From Planctomycetota bacterium (GTDB taxonomy: Bacteria; Planctomycetota; SZUA-567; H5-PLA8): DNA of 64,000 bases. The translations under genes and the position numbers were made by a program. Within the stretch, counting starts at the first letter, position 1, and every line of letters begins with the position of its first letter. This document shows positions 16,020 through 24,542 of this stretch, piece by piece. The notes beneath the pieces are model-generated. The model was not told where the DNA came from and did no database searches. It saw only the letters and a program-made list of their open reading frames with translations. The stretch is from positions 2,785,201 through 2,849,200 of the forward strand of contig JABTUM010000001.1 in assembly GCA_015075375.1 (NCBI GenBank), written 5' to 3'.

Positions 16020-19000
16020 TCAGAATCCCAAGTAGCCCCACAGCGCCGGTTCCAACCGCGCTTCGATGGCTTCGTCCGAAGTGCCCGTGGCCATCCGGTT
16101 CGACCAGTAGATGCGTTCCTTCACCTGCACGCCGTCGTTGGACGTCAGGAGCCCCCAGTCGAATTTCAGGCGCAGCCCCGGCTTGGGCTTCAGGCCCAGC
16201 GCGGTGAGCGGGATCGAGGCCTCCAGCGTGTAGGGACTGGCGCCGCCCATCGCGATCTCGATGTCTTTCAGTTCGATCACGCGTTCGAAGGCTGTCTCTC
16301 CGCCGGCGGGAGTGAAGGTTTTCCAGGCTTCGTCGGGCTTCGCGCCTTTGGCAAAGACCTGATAGAGCACCGCCAGCGGTTTGCCTTTGACGAACGTAAT
16401 GAGCAGGCGCTGATCGCCGTCGACGGGCTTGGCTCGCGCGGGCGCGGCAGAGGCGTTGGAGCTGAATTGCAAATCGAGGCACGCGCCGGTCTTGAAGCAG
16501 CGGTGGAAATCGTCGGCGGCATTCTTGAGCGGCCCAGTGCCGATGGCCGTGAGGCAGAGGTAGAGATTGAATTCGTCGTACCCCAAGTCCAGCGTCGCGT
16601 TCACCTCGTCGCGCAGGCGTACGCCTTCGCCGCCCCATTCCTTCTTGCCGCGCTTCCCATCGATGACGGGCGGTTCGTGCCGCGCTAGAGCCTGGATCAG
16701 CATCGGGCGGCCTTCGATTCGGCGGCGCTGCTGGTTGGCTTCCCATTCGCGCACGCGCTCCAGATCCTCGGCGGTCACTTGGAACTCCGCTTCCGAGCGC
16801 TTGAACTTTTCGAGCCCGCGAACCTCCATCACGCTCATGAAGGTGAATCCCGCGATGGCGTAGAACTTTCCATCCGCTTCGCTGCGCGTGAAGAATCCGT
16901 GGAAATGCTCTTGGTTGCCGCTCAACGGATCGAGTCGCATGCCGGGCTTGGCTTCGGCCGGACCGAAGAAGCGCGCGCGGGCGTCTCCTTTGTGAGACAG
17001 AATCTGCCCGGCAAGCAACCCATCGGAGGTCCAGAGCCACCATTGCCCGGTGTTGCCGTGCGTGACGAAGAATTCGCCCAACGCTCCTTCCTTCATGGTC
17101 TCATGGCCGATGATCGCGAACTGGTTCGCGACCAGGCCGGGCGTCCAAGGCGGAATGCTGAGGCCCGAGACGCCGCCGCCGGCCGGGTACTGCCAGAGCG
17201 TCTTACCGGCCGCGTCGAGCGCGTAATTGACGGTTCGCTCTTCGCGCGAGGCGCTGCGGTGCAGACCCAAGAACGTATGGTTGCCGAGCGCGAAGTTGGC
17301 CGGACCGGGCAGGGGTTTGGATTCGAAGACGGGCGTGCCATTGGGAAGCACCTCCTTCACCGAGTAGTACGATCCAAAGGCGACGCAGCCCAACTTCTCA
17401 TCGAACCGGTTGACGCCGCCGTAGCGATGGGCCTCGCCCTTCTTTTCGAAGCGGACCTCCGGAGGATCGATCTCCCCGTTGCCGTCCAGGTCGGACCAGA
17501 TGAAGAGATAGTGTTTGGGAACTTCTCCTTTCAGCAGCGCGAGCACGGGTGCTTTCATCAGCGGATCGTAGCCCGTGGCATCACCCAGAGCCGCGACGCG
17601 CCGGACCGTCCCGCTGGCTTCGTCGTACAAGTACACCACGCCGCGCGAAGCGGTGGGATGCATCATCAGCGGCGCGGTGGCGAGGTAGGTGCGCTCGCCC
17701 AGTTTGTACGCCAACAGGTCGGACTCGAGCCCCTTGGCCATCAGCCCCCGGATGCGGCTGGTATGGCGGGTCCAATCCAGCTCGAATTCCACGCGCCCGA
17801 GGTACGCGCGGGATTTGTCGAAGCGGTTGAGCGTCCCGCCTCCGCCGTAGTTCGTATTCCCGAGGATCTCTTTGACGAAGGTTCCGTCGGTCTTGTACTG
17901 AACGATGCGGCGCGGCTCGTTTTGGGATTCGAGCACCCACAGGCTGCCGGCCGTATCCACACAAAGGCGATGGACCTTGCCGAAGCGCTGCGCGTCCCAC
18001 GCGCCGGGCTGCATGCCGCCGGGCTTGCCGATCGTGCGCACCCTTTGGCCTTGCCCGTCGTAGACGTGAATGGGCTCCTTGCCTTCGTTGATCCAAGGCC
18101 AGACATAGAAATGCCCGTCCGGTCCCACGGTCATGACGCTGGGCGAGCAATCCTTCACGATCTCGGTGAGGGCGCCCGTTTCGCGGTCGACTTCGACGAT
18201 GGCGCGATGGTCTTCGCGGATGGCAAAAAGCCTGCCGTCGGGGCCGCAAGCGAGTCCGTGCCAGCCCAGCGCGGCGGGCAATTCCTTCAAAGCTGCGCCG
18301 GTCTTGCCGTCGTAAACGCCCACGCGTTTGACCGCGGCCTCGACCACCGGCTTTTCGCCGCCCAAGTAGGTCAACGCCGCGACGCCGCGAATCCGGCAGC
18401 GCCGCGTATCAAGGTTCACGATATGGGATTGCGTAAGGTGAACACCGTGCTCCAGCGGCCCGTCGGCGCGCGCGCATTCGTTGTCATCGCCGTTGTCGTA
18501 CCAAGGCCGGACGACGCGCAAGCGCACCGCGCGCGTCTCGAACTCGGCGCCGAAATCGACGTAGCCGTCGAGATAGCGCGCGAAAGGGTTATCGGTCCAC
18601 TTATACTGCGCCGTGCGGCGGCGTTGCTTGTACGTGGCGACGTGCCGCCAACCGGGCTTCGACTCCCGTTCCTCGCAGGCCGCACCCTCCAGCGGAACCG
18701 GACCGGGGGCGCCCATCCATACATCGATCTCGGTAACGGCCGCTTCGATCTCCTTGATCGCCAGTCCGCGGAGCTTCTGCGGTTGCGCCCATTCGAGCAC
18801 GTACAGCCCCGGCGCGTCTTCGCTGAGCGGTTGTTCGCGTTGCGCGTCCCAGGAACCGTCGGGCTTGAGGGCGCCCGAATTGACGCGGGCTTTGGCGGTT
18901 GACGCCAAGTTGGCGAAGCGCCGCCGCAGCAGCTTGAGCCCTTCGAGCCGCGCCATCCAGGGTTCGGCGGGGAGCAGGTCGTCGCCGGTCCAGGTGAAGC

Positions 19001-21158
19001 GGACCGCGCGCGTCTCGCAATTCGCCGGCGCGGCCACGCAATCCCACGCATTCAGCTTCGAGACGTCGATCGGCGTCCAGTCGGCGGCATGATCCGGACG
19101 GGGCGGATACGGCGCGCCCGCCTTAAGCACGCTCAGCGTCATGGTCTCTTTGGCGTCCGACTTCGGGAATACCAGGCTGCCCAGAGGGATCGGCTGCTTA
19201 AACGCGAGAACGATATGCTGCGAGCTTTGCTCCTTCAGGTGGGTGGACTCCAGGTACACGCGGCCCTGGCCCAAGGGCGTCTTCTTGCCTGGGTCGACGT
19301 CGCGCCCCGGCACGTGCCCTCCCATACGCAATATGAAAGGCAGCAGGTGCTTCTCGTTTTTAAGGTCAGGCTGCGGCAAACAATGCTGCGGATCGAGCAG
19401 GTCGCCGCCGGCGGCGTTCTCGAACCACGAGGCCGACCCGGCTCCGAAGGTGAGGTAGATTTTGCCGCCGTGCGCGGCCATGGCGCGATACTGCCACTCG
19501 CGCCCGCCGCCGCCGTACTGAAAGAGCTTCTTGATCTCGCGCGTCTGCGCATCCATGCGGTAGACGGTTCCGTGCGCGTTGATGTACACGGCTTCGGCGT
19601 CGGCGGCCAAGTCGCCTACGCCGATCCAGGGCCCGAAATCGTGCCGGCCCCATTGCTTCTTGCCGTTGAGGTCGCACTCGATGAAGCAGATACCGGCCTC
19701 GGCCATGGACGAACCGAAGTACACGCGGTCGCCGCGTGTGGCGCAGGCCCAAAACGGGCTGTGGTCGGAAAGCCAACCGTTGGCGCCGCCGTGTCCGGTG
19801 AGCCACGGCGTGCGGTCGGGCCAGACCTGATCGACGTTGGGATACGGCGTAAGTTGGTAAGCCAGTTCGACGGGCGGCGCGCCAATGGCCTTCAAACGGT
19901 ACGTGCCGGGCTCGACGTAGTTCCCGTTCTCGTCTTTCAGATCCCAGGCTTCGTCCTTGCTGCCTGGCGCAAGCGGCCGCTGGGCAAAGAGGTTGCGAAC
20001 TCGCAGGCCCGCCGCGGAATCGATGACCGCGGAGACTTCGCCGTCGAGCGCCGCAGAATACGGAATGCGCATCGGCGGGCGGTCGTCTTGGGCACGCGGA
20101 GCGGGTGGGGAGCCGTCCTTCAGGTCCACGAAGGCTCCACAGCCGTTGATCCACGGTTCCGGTCCGCCGCGGTCGACGGCTTCGATCGTCACGCGCAGCG
20201 CGCGCGTGGGCGCGGGTACGAACGAGCACCAGCGGTAAGAGTATGCCCAATGCTGGAAGCCGTGCGTCACCGCCGCTTCCTCGATGGGCTGGACGGTTTC
20301 CCAGTCCTCGTCGGGCGCAATGGCCGGATGCGTCTGCACGTCCGGCTTCAGGCGCTGGATTCGTTGCACGGTGGCGTTGGAGTACAGGAATACGCCTGCG
20401 AGCGGGTGCGGCTCGTCCCATGCCAGAACGGCCCATGCGGGATCCTGGGCCGAGAGTTTCTTCGCGCGCTTACCGCCCGACCAGCCCGCACCTTTGGGCA
20501 GCGCGTCGGGATCTTGCGCATCGGAGGTGCTGTCGCTGAAGCCGCGCGCGAGCGGCGTGAGACTGGCCATGCGGCGCTTGTAGAAACGCCAGTAGCCAAG
20601 CTGAGCCGGACCGCTGGCGCGCACGTCCTTATAGAGGAAAGCGCGGGTGCTCAGTCCAGGCGGCAGCGCCGCAAATCTCAAGAAGGGCTGCGCGGAAGCG
20701 AATTCGACTGCCGCCCACACCTCGGGCTGCAGTGCATCCGGCACTCCTTGGACCTCGGGCTTCAGGTAAAAGACCTCGCCGCCGCTGCGCGAGCCTTCGC
20801 CGTTCCAGTCGGCCGCGTGAATCGCCAAGCTGCCCACGGTCACGGGGGCTTTGAGCACGATCAGGAACCGGTATTCGTTCTCGGCGCGGCCCTCGGCGGC
20901 CTCGGCTTCCCAGAGTTGCTCCTGCCCATTGGCTTTCGGGTCTGCGAAGCCCAGCACCTTTTTGATGCGCAACGGATCGGCCGGCGCGGCTTTTCCGTTG
21001 ACGAATTGCTTGGACTGCTCGAAATCGACGGCCTCGGGCGCGAAGGCGGGCTCGAAGAGCGGTTCCTGCGCATGCACCCAGCCGATGCAAAGGCCCGCGA
21101 GGAACGCCAGCCCCAGGCGAAGGAAAGCGGCGCGCGGCGATCTTACCGAAACCTGCAT
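16020..21158 (-). CDS. Giant secreted beta-propeller protein with C-terminal CBM9-like domain (1712 aa)
   Basis: A signal peptide (LRLGLAFLAGLCIGWVHAQE) starts the protein, with GGGAG 8 nt before the ATG. Three broad regions follow. Residues ~30-400 and ~700-950 contain galactose-binding-like beta-sandwich segments with repeated Trp and ALEWAQPQKLRGLAIKEI-type motifs. The middle, ~420-700 and ~1000-1450, contains propeller blades (YVWPWINEGKEPIHVYDGQG and others; PQQ/NHL-like). The last ~200 residues, from PPVIDGKRGKKEWGGEG, are a CBM9-like (DOMON-type) carbohydrate-binding domain. No catalytic site is recognised. It lies between its regulator (35 bp upstream) and an SGNH esterase (19 bp downstream), so it is probably an outer-surface polysaccharide-binding or lyase-like protein. 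Confidence 0.8.
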   Translation of the reverse strand: MQVSVRSPRAAFLRLGLAFLAGLCIGWVHAQEPLFEPAFAPEAVDFEQSKQFVNGKAAPADPLRIKKVLGFADPKANGQEQLWEAEAAEGRAENEYRFLIVLKAPVTVGSLAIHAADWNGEGSRSGGEVFYLKPEVQGVPDALQPEVWAAVEFASAQPFLRFAALPPGLSTRAFLYKDVRASGPAQLGYWRFYKRRMASLTPLARGFSDSTSDAQDPDALPKGAGWSGGKRAKKLSAQDPAWAVLAWDEPHPLAGVFLYSNATVQRIQRLKPDVQTHPAIAPDEDWETVQPIEEAAVTHGFQHWAYSYRWCSFVPAPTRALRVTIEAVDRGGPEPWINGCGAFVDLKDGSPPAPRAQDDRPPMRIPYSAALDGEVSAVIDSAAGLRVRNLFAQRPLAPGSKDEAWDLKDENGNYVEPGTYRLKAIGAPPVELAYQLTPYPNVDQVWPDRTPWLTGHGGANGWLSDHSPFWACATRGDRVYFGSSMAEAGICFIECDLNGKKQWGRHDFGPWIGVGDLAADAEAVYINAHGTVYRMDAQTREIKKLFQYGGGGREWQYRAMAAHGGKIYLTFGAGSASWFENAAGGDLLDPQHCLPQPDLKNEKHLLPFILRMGGHVPGRDVDPGKKTPLGQGRVYLESTHLKEQSSQHIVLAFKQPIPLGSLVFPKSDAKETMTLSVLKAGAPYPPRPDHAADWTPIDVSKLNAWDCVAAPANCETRAVRFTWTGDDLLPAEPWMARLEGLKLLRRRFANLASTAKARVNSGALKPDGSWDAQREQPLSEDAPGLYVLEWAQPQKLRGLAIKEIEAAVTEIDVWMGAPGPVPLEGAACEERESKPGWRHVATYKQRRRTAQYKWTDNPFARYLDGYVDFGAEFETRAVRLRVVRPWYDNGDDNECARADGPLEHGVHLTQSHIVNLDTRRCRIRGVAALTYLGGEKPVVEAAVKRVGVYDGKTGAALKELPAALGWHGLACGPDGRLFAIREDHRAIVEVDRETGALTEIVKDCSPSVMTVGPDGHFYVWPWINEGKEPIHVYDGQGQRVRTIGKPGGMQPGAWDAQRFGKVHRLCVDTAGSLWVLESQNEPRRIVQYKTDGTFVKEILGNTNYGGGGTLNRFDKSRAYLGRVEFELDWTRHTSRIRGLMAKGLESDLLAYKLGERTYLATAPLMMHPTASRGVVYLYDEASGTVRRVAALGDATGYDPLMKAPVLALLKGEVPKHYLFIWSDLDGNGEIDPPEVRFEKKGEAHRYGGVNRFDEKLGCVAFGSYYSVKEVLPNGTPVFESKPLPGPANFALGNHTFLGLHRSASREERTVNYALDAAGKTLWQYPAGGGVSGLSIPPWTPGLVANQFAIIGHETMKEGALGEFFVTHGNTGQWWLWTSDGLLAGQILSHKGDARARFFGPAEAKPGMRLDPLSGNQEHFHGFFTRSEADGKFYAIAGFTFMSVMEVRGLEKFKRSEAEFQVTAEDLERVREWEANQQRRRIEGRPMLIQALARHEPPVIDGKRGKKEWGGEGVRLRDEVNATLDLGYDEFNLYLCLTAIGTGPLKNAADDFHRCFKTGACLDLQFSSNASAAPARAKPVDGDQRLLITFVKGKPLAVLYQVFAKGAKPDEAWKTFTPAGGETAFERVIELKDIEIAMGGASPYTLEASIPLTALGLKPKPGLRLKFDWGLLTSNDGVQVKERIYWSNRMATGTSDEAIEARLEPALWGYLGF

Positions 21159-21193
21159 GGCGAAAGCTCCCGAGCGAACGGTCCCCGTCGTGT

Positions 21194-22279
21194 TCACGCC
21201 ACCTGCGCCGACCAAGCCGGCCGCGTGGTCTCTTCCTCGAAGACGGCCGGAATACGAACCGTCGAATCGGCCGCCGCGCGGCCTGCACGCAAGGCATCGA
21301 TCAGCGCGCGTCCTTCCTCCAGCACCGCATGCAAGTCGTAGCCCAGGCGCTTGGCCGGTACGGCCAGTGGCGTGGCGCTGGGGAAATTTCCGTGCAGCAC
21401 GACGTCCAGGTCTTGCCCGATCACGGCGCCGGCATCGGCCAATCCCGCGAGCGCGTGTTCGTTCAGGTGGTCGTCGGCGATCAGCAAGCCATCGGGGCGC
21501 AGGTGCTGATCGGGATGCAGGAGCAGATGCGCCGCGTTGCGAGCACCGATGCCGAAGCGCGGGCTGACCAATTGAGTCCAGTGGCGCTGGGTCTGCATGC
21601 CGCGTGCGGCTACGGCGGCGTAAAGCTTCTGGCGAAAAGCCTCGGAATGCGTGCCCAGTACGAACCCGATGCGCGAGCGGCCGCAGGCTTGGAAGTGATC
21701 CAGGGCGCGCCGGATGTACGAATCGTGATCCAGCGCCAGTGCCGCGATGCCCGGCATCGGCCGGTCCATCACCGCCACACGCGGCACCGGAGCGGTCATT
21801 AAGATCGAATCGGGCGTCAGATAAATGGGGCCCGTCGCGAAGATCAGCCCCGCCAGCCTGCTGGATTCGACGTCTTCAACCAATCGGAAGTAGCTTTCGT
21901 GATCCTTGAACTCGGCGCCGTAATAGAAGGGCACGCGCTGCGGTCCCGCCGCATCCGCCTGCTTCGCGACCTGCTGCAGCACTTCCCAGAAGCGCGACCA
22001 GTTCGCATCCTGGTTATTCCGGAACGGAAAGACGAGCCCGTAGCGCGAGAGGTGCGGAGGATGCTTGGAGACGAACGTACCCAACCGCCCGCGTGCATAT
22101 ACGAAGCCGTCTGCGGTGAGCTGATCCAGCACGCGCTGCACCGTCATGCGGCTGGCTTGGAAGCTGCGCTCCAATTCGGATCGCGTGGGCAATTGCGCGC
22201 CCGGCGCATACGGCCCCGCCACCATGCGCCGGCGAAGTTCCGCCAGGATCTCGACTTGTTTACTTTGCGGTCGACTCAT
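21194..22279 (-). CDS. GntR-type HTH / LacI-type sensor hybrid transcriptional regulator (AraR-like)
   Basis: This 361-aa regulator has an N-terminal winged HTH of the GntR type (residues ~5-75; QLPTRSELERSFQASRMTVQ) joined to a LacI/periplasmic-binding-type effector domain (~85-340; GLVFPFRNNQDANWSRFWEV, then RPDGLLIADDHLNEHAL). The same architecture is found in AraR. The start ATG has GGAGG 4 nt upstream. It sits first in the minus-strand run, 35 bp before the giant secreted protein gene, and is divergent from an alpha/beta hydrolase gene across an AT-rich region with palindromes. It probably represses this carbohydrate locus and its own gene in the absence of a sugar. Confidence 0.9.
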   Translation of the reverse strand: MSRPQSKQVEILAELRRRMVAGPYAPGAQLPTRSELERSFQASRMTVQRVLDQLTADGFVYARGRLGTFVSKHPPHLSRYGLVFPFRNNQDANWSRFWEVLQQVAKQADAAGPQRVPFYYGAEFKDHESYFRLVEDVESSRLAGLIFATGPIYLTPDSILMTAPVPRVAVMDRPMPGIAALALDHDSYIRRALDHFQACGRSRIGFVLGTHSEAFRQKLYAAVAARGMQTQRHWTQLVSPRFGIGARNAAHLLLHPDQHLRPDGLLIADDHLNEHALAGLADAGAVIGQDLDVVLHGNFPSATPLAVPAKRLGYDLHAVLEEGRALIDALRAGRAAADSTVRIPAVFEEETTRPAWSAQVA

Positions 22280-22587
22280 GATGCCTCCATCATAACCGTA
22301 TACGCCGACCATTTGCCATCCGATGCTGTTTATCATAGAAATAGCCACTATTTCAGTATGACGATGTTTACTTAATGTCATTAACTATTTATATTAAACG
22401 TTTTATATAAAACTTTTGAGTCATTACGGCCTCCCAAAAGATGACCAAGATCCAACTACGGCAAATATATATTAGCTATATAGAAGGGTGTCGATCTTGG
22501 ATTTAATACTTTACTTAAGTATGAATAAAATAAAAATATTGGTGTAGCAGTACTTCAAGGGTACTCTTGGACCACACGAGGAAGCCC
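22280..22587. promoter_or_regulatory. AT-rich divergent control region with palindromes
   Basis: This 308-bp gap between the divergent regulator and hydrolase genes is markedly AT-rich, especially 22330-22560. It contains a perfect 14-bp palindrome GTTTTATATAAAAC (22400-22413) and an inverted pair CCAAGATC (22445-22452) / GATCTTGG (22493-22500). It also holds a 10-bp palindrome TACTTAAGTA (22512-22521) and the pair AGTAC/GTACT (22549-22565). These are candidate operators for the GntR/LacI hybrid, and both promoters must lie here. No gene is seen. Confidence 0.55.
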
Positions 22588-23718
22588 ATGTCTGCCATCG
22601 ATTTGCCCTGGAACCTGGAGCACCTCCAGACCGCGCCAAGCTGGTCCTGGTGGGGCGACGCAGAAGCGGACGGCTTGCGTGGTCTGACCTACGCGAACGA
22701 AACCTATCGCGGTCGCTCGTCCAAAGTGTTTGCTTGGTACGGGCGTCCCAATGAGGTACGCGAGCCGGTTCCGGCCATGGTGTTGGTCCACGGAGGCGGC
22801 GGGAAGGCCTTTGCCGAATGGGTGCGCTTATGGACTGCGAAAGGTTACGCCGCGTTGGCGATGGATCTCGGCGGCTGCGGACCCGACGGCCAGCGTCTGC
22901 CCGATGGCGGACCGGGCCAGGACCACGATCGTAAGTTCATGTGCATGCAGGAGCCGCCCGATTCGCATTGGTGTTTCCACGCGTTAGCCGCGGTCGTGCG
23001 GGCGAATTCCCTGCTGCGCAGCTTTCCTGAGATTGACCCCGCGCGCGTGGGCGTCACTGGCATCTCGTGGGGCGGCTTTCTGACCTGCCTCGCCGCGGGG
23101 CTCGATCCGCGATTCGCGCTGGCGATGCCCGTCTACGGCTGCGGCTTCATCCACGAGAACAGTTCGGTGGATTGGCTGGCGATCTTCGCCAAGCTGCCGG
23201 CCGAACTGCGCGAGCGCTGGGTGCGCTGGTACGATCCGTCTTCGCACCTGAGCGCCGCGCGCCTCCCGATGCTTTTCGTGAACGGCACCAACGACTTTGC
23301 GTATCCCCTGGACAGCTACATGAAAACCTTCGGATTGCCGGCGGGTCAAAAGCACCTAAGCGTGCGCGTGCGGATGCCGCACGGCCACGAGCACGGCTGG
23401 GCGCCGTCGGAGTTGGCGCGCTTTGCCGACCGGCATCTGCGCGGCGGCCATGCGTTGACGGAATTCGGGCCACTCGAACGCCGGGGCGAACGCGGCTTCG
23501 TGCCGGTGCGCGCCGCATCGCAAGCCCGCTCTCCGCAATTTCATTTCACCTCCGACGCCCAGGCCTGGCAGTCGCGCCACTGGCATTCGTTGCCTGCAGC
23601 GCTGTGCGACGGCGTGTTGACGACCCCGCCCATTCCCGCGGAAGCGCGCGCCTGGTTCTGCACGCTCGAAGAACCCGACGGTTCCTCGCAAAGCACCGCG
23701 GTCGCGATCGCGCCGTAG
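22588..23718 (+). CDS. Alpha/beta hydrolase (acetyl-xylan-esterase / S9-like)
   Basis: This 376-aa alpha/beta hydrolase has Ser160 in GISWGGF, Asp236 in NGTNDFAYP and His in MPHGHEHGW (265-269). The oxyanion loop is near LVHGGGGKAFAEW. The core is followed by ~100 residues forming a beta-rich C-terminal domain. GAGGA lies 6 nt before the chosen ATG; a TTG at 22567 is less likely. The gene is divergent from the AraR-like regulator, and a dienelactone-hydrolase-like gene follows 65 bp downstream. It is probably a carbohydrate esterase or dipeptidyl-peptidase-like enzyme in the same carbohydrate locus. No signal peptide is seen. Confidence 0.87.
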   Translation: MSAIDLPWNLEHLQTAPSWSWWGDAEADGLRGLTYANETYRGRSSKVFAWYGRPNEVREPVPAMVLVHGGGGKAFAEWVRLWTAKGYAALAMDLGGCGPDGQRLPDGGPGQDHDRKFMCMQEPPDSHWCFHALAAVVRANSLLRSFPEIDPARVGVTGISWGGFLTCLAAGLDPRFALAMPVYGCGFIHENSSVDWLAIFAKLPAELRERWVRWYDPSSHLSAARLPMLFVNGTNDFAYPLDSYMKTFGLPAGQKHLSVRVRMPHGHEHGWAPSELARFADRHLRGGHALTEFGPLERRGERGFVPVRAASQARSPQFHFTSDAQAWQSRHWHSLPAALCDGVLTTPPIPAEARAWFCTLEEPDGSSQSTAVAIAP

Positions 23719-23783
23719 GCGTTGCATCCCGCTCGCCGGGCAGTAGCCTCCGCTCATTCGAATGCAAGCCCCGGAGGCCGCCC

Positions 23784-24533
23784 ATGCTGCTTACCGAAGA
23801 CCACGTCGATCTGCCAACCGCCCGCGGTCCGATGCGCGCGTTCCGTTACCAGCCTGCGGCCCCCGGCAAGTACCCAGGCCTGGTGCTCTGGTCGGAGATT
23901 TACCAGGTTACCGAGCCGATCGCCCGCATCGCGCGCGCACTGGCCGGTGAAGGGTACACGGTGGTTGCGCCGGAGGTGTACCACGAGTTCGAGCCGCCGG
24001 GTTCGCCCTTCCAGTACGACAAAGCCGACACCGACAAAGGCAACCGCTACAAATTCGAGAAAGAACTCGCCAGCTACGACGCCGATGCGCGCGCGGCGTT
24101 GGACCACCTGAAGTCGCTGCCCAGCGCAAACGGGCGGTTGGGATCCATCGGCGTCTGCTTGGGCGGCCACTTGAGTTTTCGCTGCGCGTTCAACTCCGAC
24201 GTGAACGCCGCGGCCTGCTTTTACGCGACGGACATCCACACGGGATATCTGGGCCGAGGCAAGCAGGACGACTCGCTCGCGCGCTCCCGCGAGATCAAGG
24301 GCGAACTGCTGATGGTCTGGGGGCGCCAGGACCCGCATATCCCGCTGGCCGGCCGGCGCCTGATCTACGATACGCTTTGCGCGGGCGGCGTGAATTTCAC
24401 GTGGCACGAGTTCAACGCGCAGCATGCGTTCATGCGAGATGAAGGCCACCGGTACAATCCGGCGCTGACACGGCTGAGTATGGGGATGGTTCGCGAACAC
24501 TTCCAGCGCACGCTGCAAGCCGGCGTGGCCTGA
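23784..24533 (+). CDS. Dienelactone hydrolase family protein
   Basis: This 249-aa DLH-family alpha/beta hydrolase has a Cys125 nucleophile in GVCLGGHL, Asp183 in WGRQDPHIP and His214 in AQHAFMRDEG. The family Glu (~38, in LWSEIYQV) is in place, so all four DLH hallmarks are visible. The ATG has GGAGG 6 nt upstream. The likely role is hydrolysis of dienelactones or similar esters in the cytoplasm; many DLH-family proteins have other ester substrates. It follows the hydrolase at 22588 by 65 bp on the same strand and converges on AmrS with only 9 bp between stops. Confidence 0.92.
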   Translation: MLLTEDHVDLPTARGPMRAFRYQPAAPGKYPGLVLWSEIYQVTEPIARIARALAGEGYTVVAPEVYHEFEPPGSPFQYDKADTDKGNRYKFEKELASYDADARAALDHLKSLPSANGRLGSIGVCLGGHLSFRCAFNSDVNAAACFYATDIHTGYLGRGKQDDSLARSREIKGELLMVWGRQDPHIPLAGRRLIYDTLCAGGVNFTWHEFNAQHAFMRDEGHRYNPALTRLSMGMVREHFQRTLQAGVA

Positions 24534-24542
24534 AGCCGAACC

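Noticed and set aside
16779..21341. Long plus-strand open frames (707 and 750 codons) across the giant secreted protein
   Set aside because: They are antisense to a gene with a signal peptide, propeller motifs and a CBM9-like domain and show no independent evidence.
22400..22521. Replication origin from the AT-rich palindromic stretch
   Set aside because: No dnaA, dnaN or DnaA-box cluster is seen; the divergent regulator explains the palindromes better.
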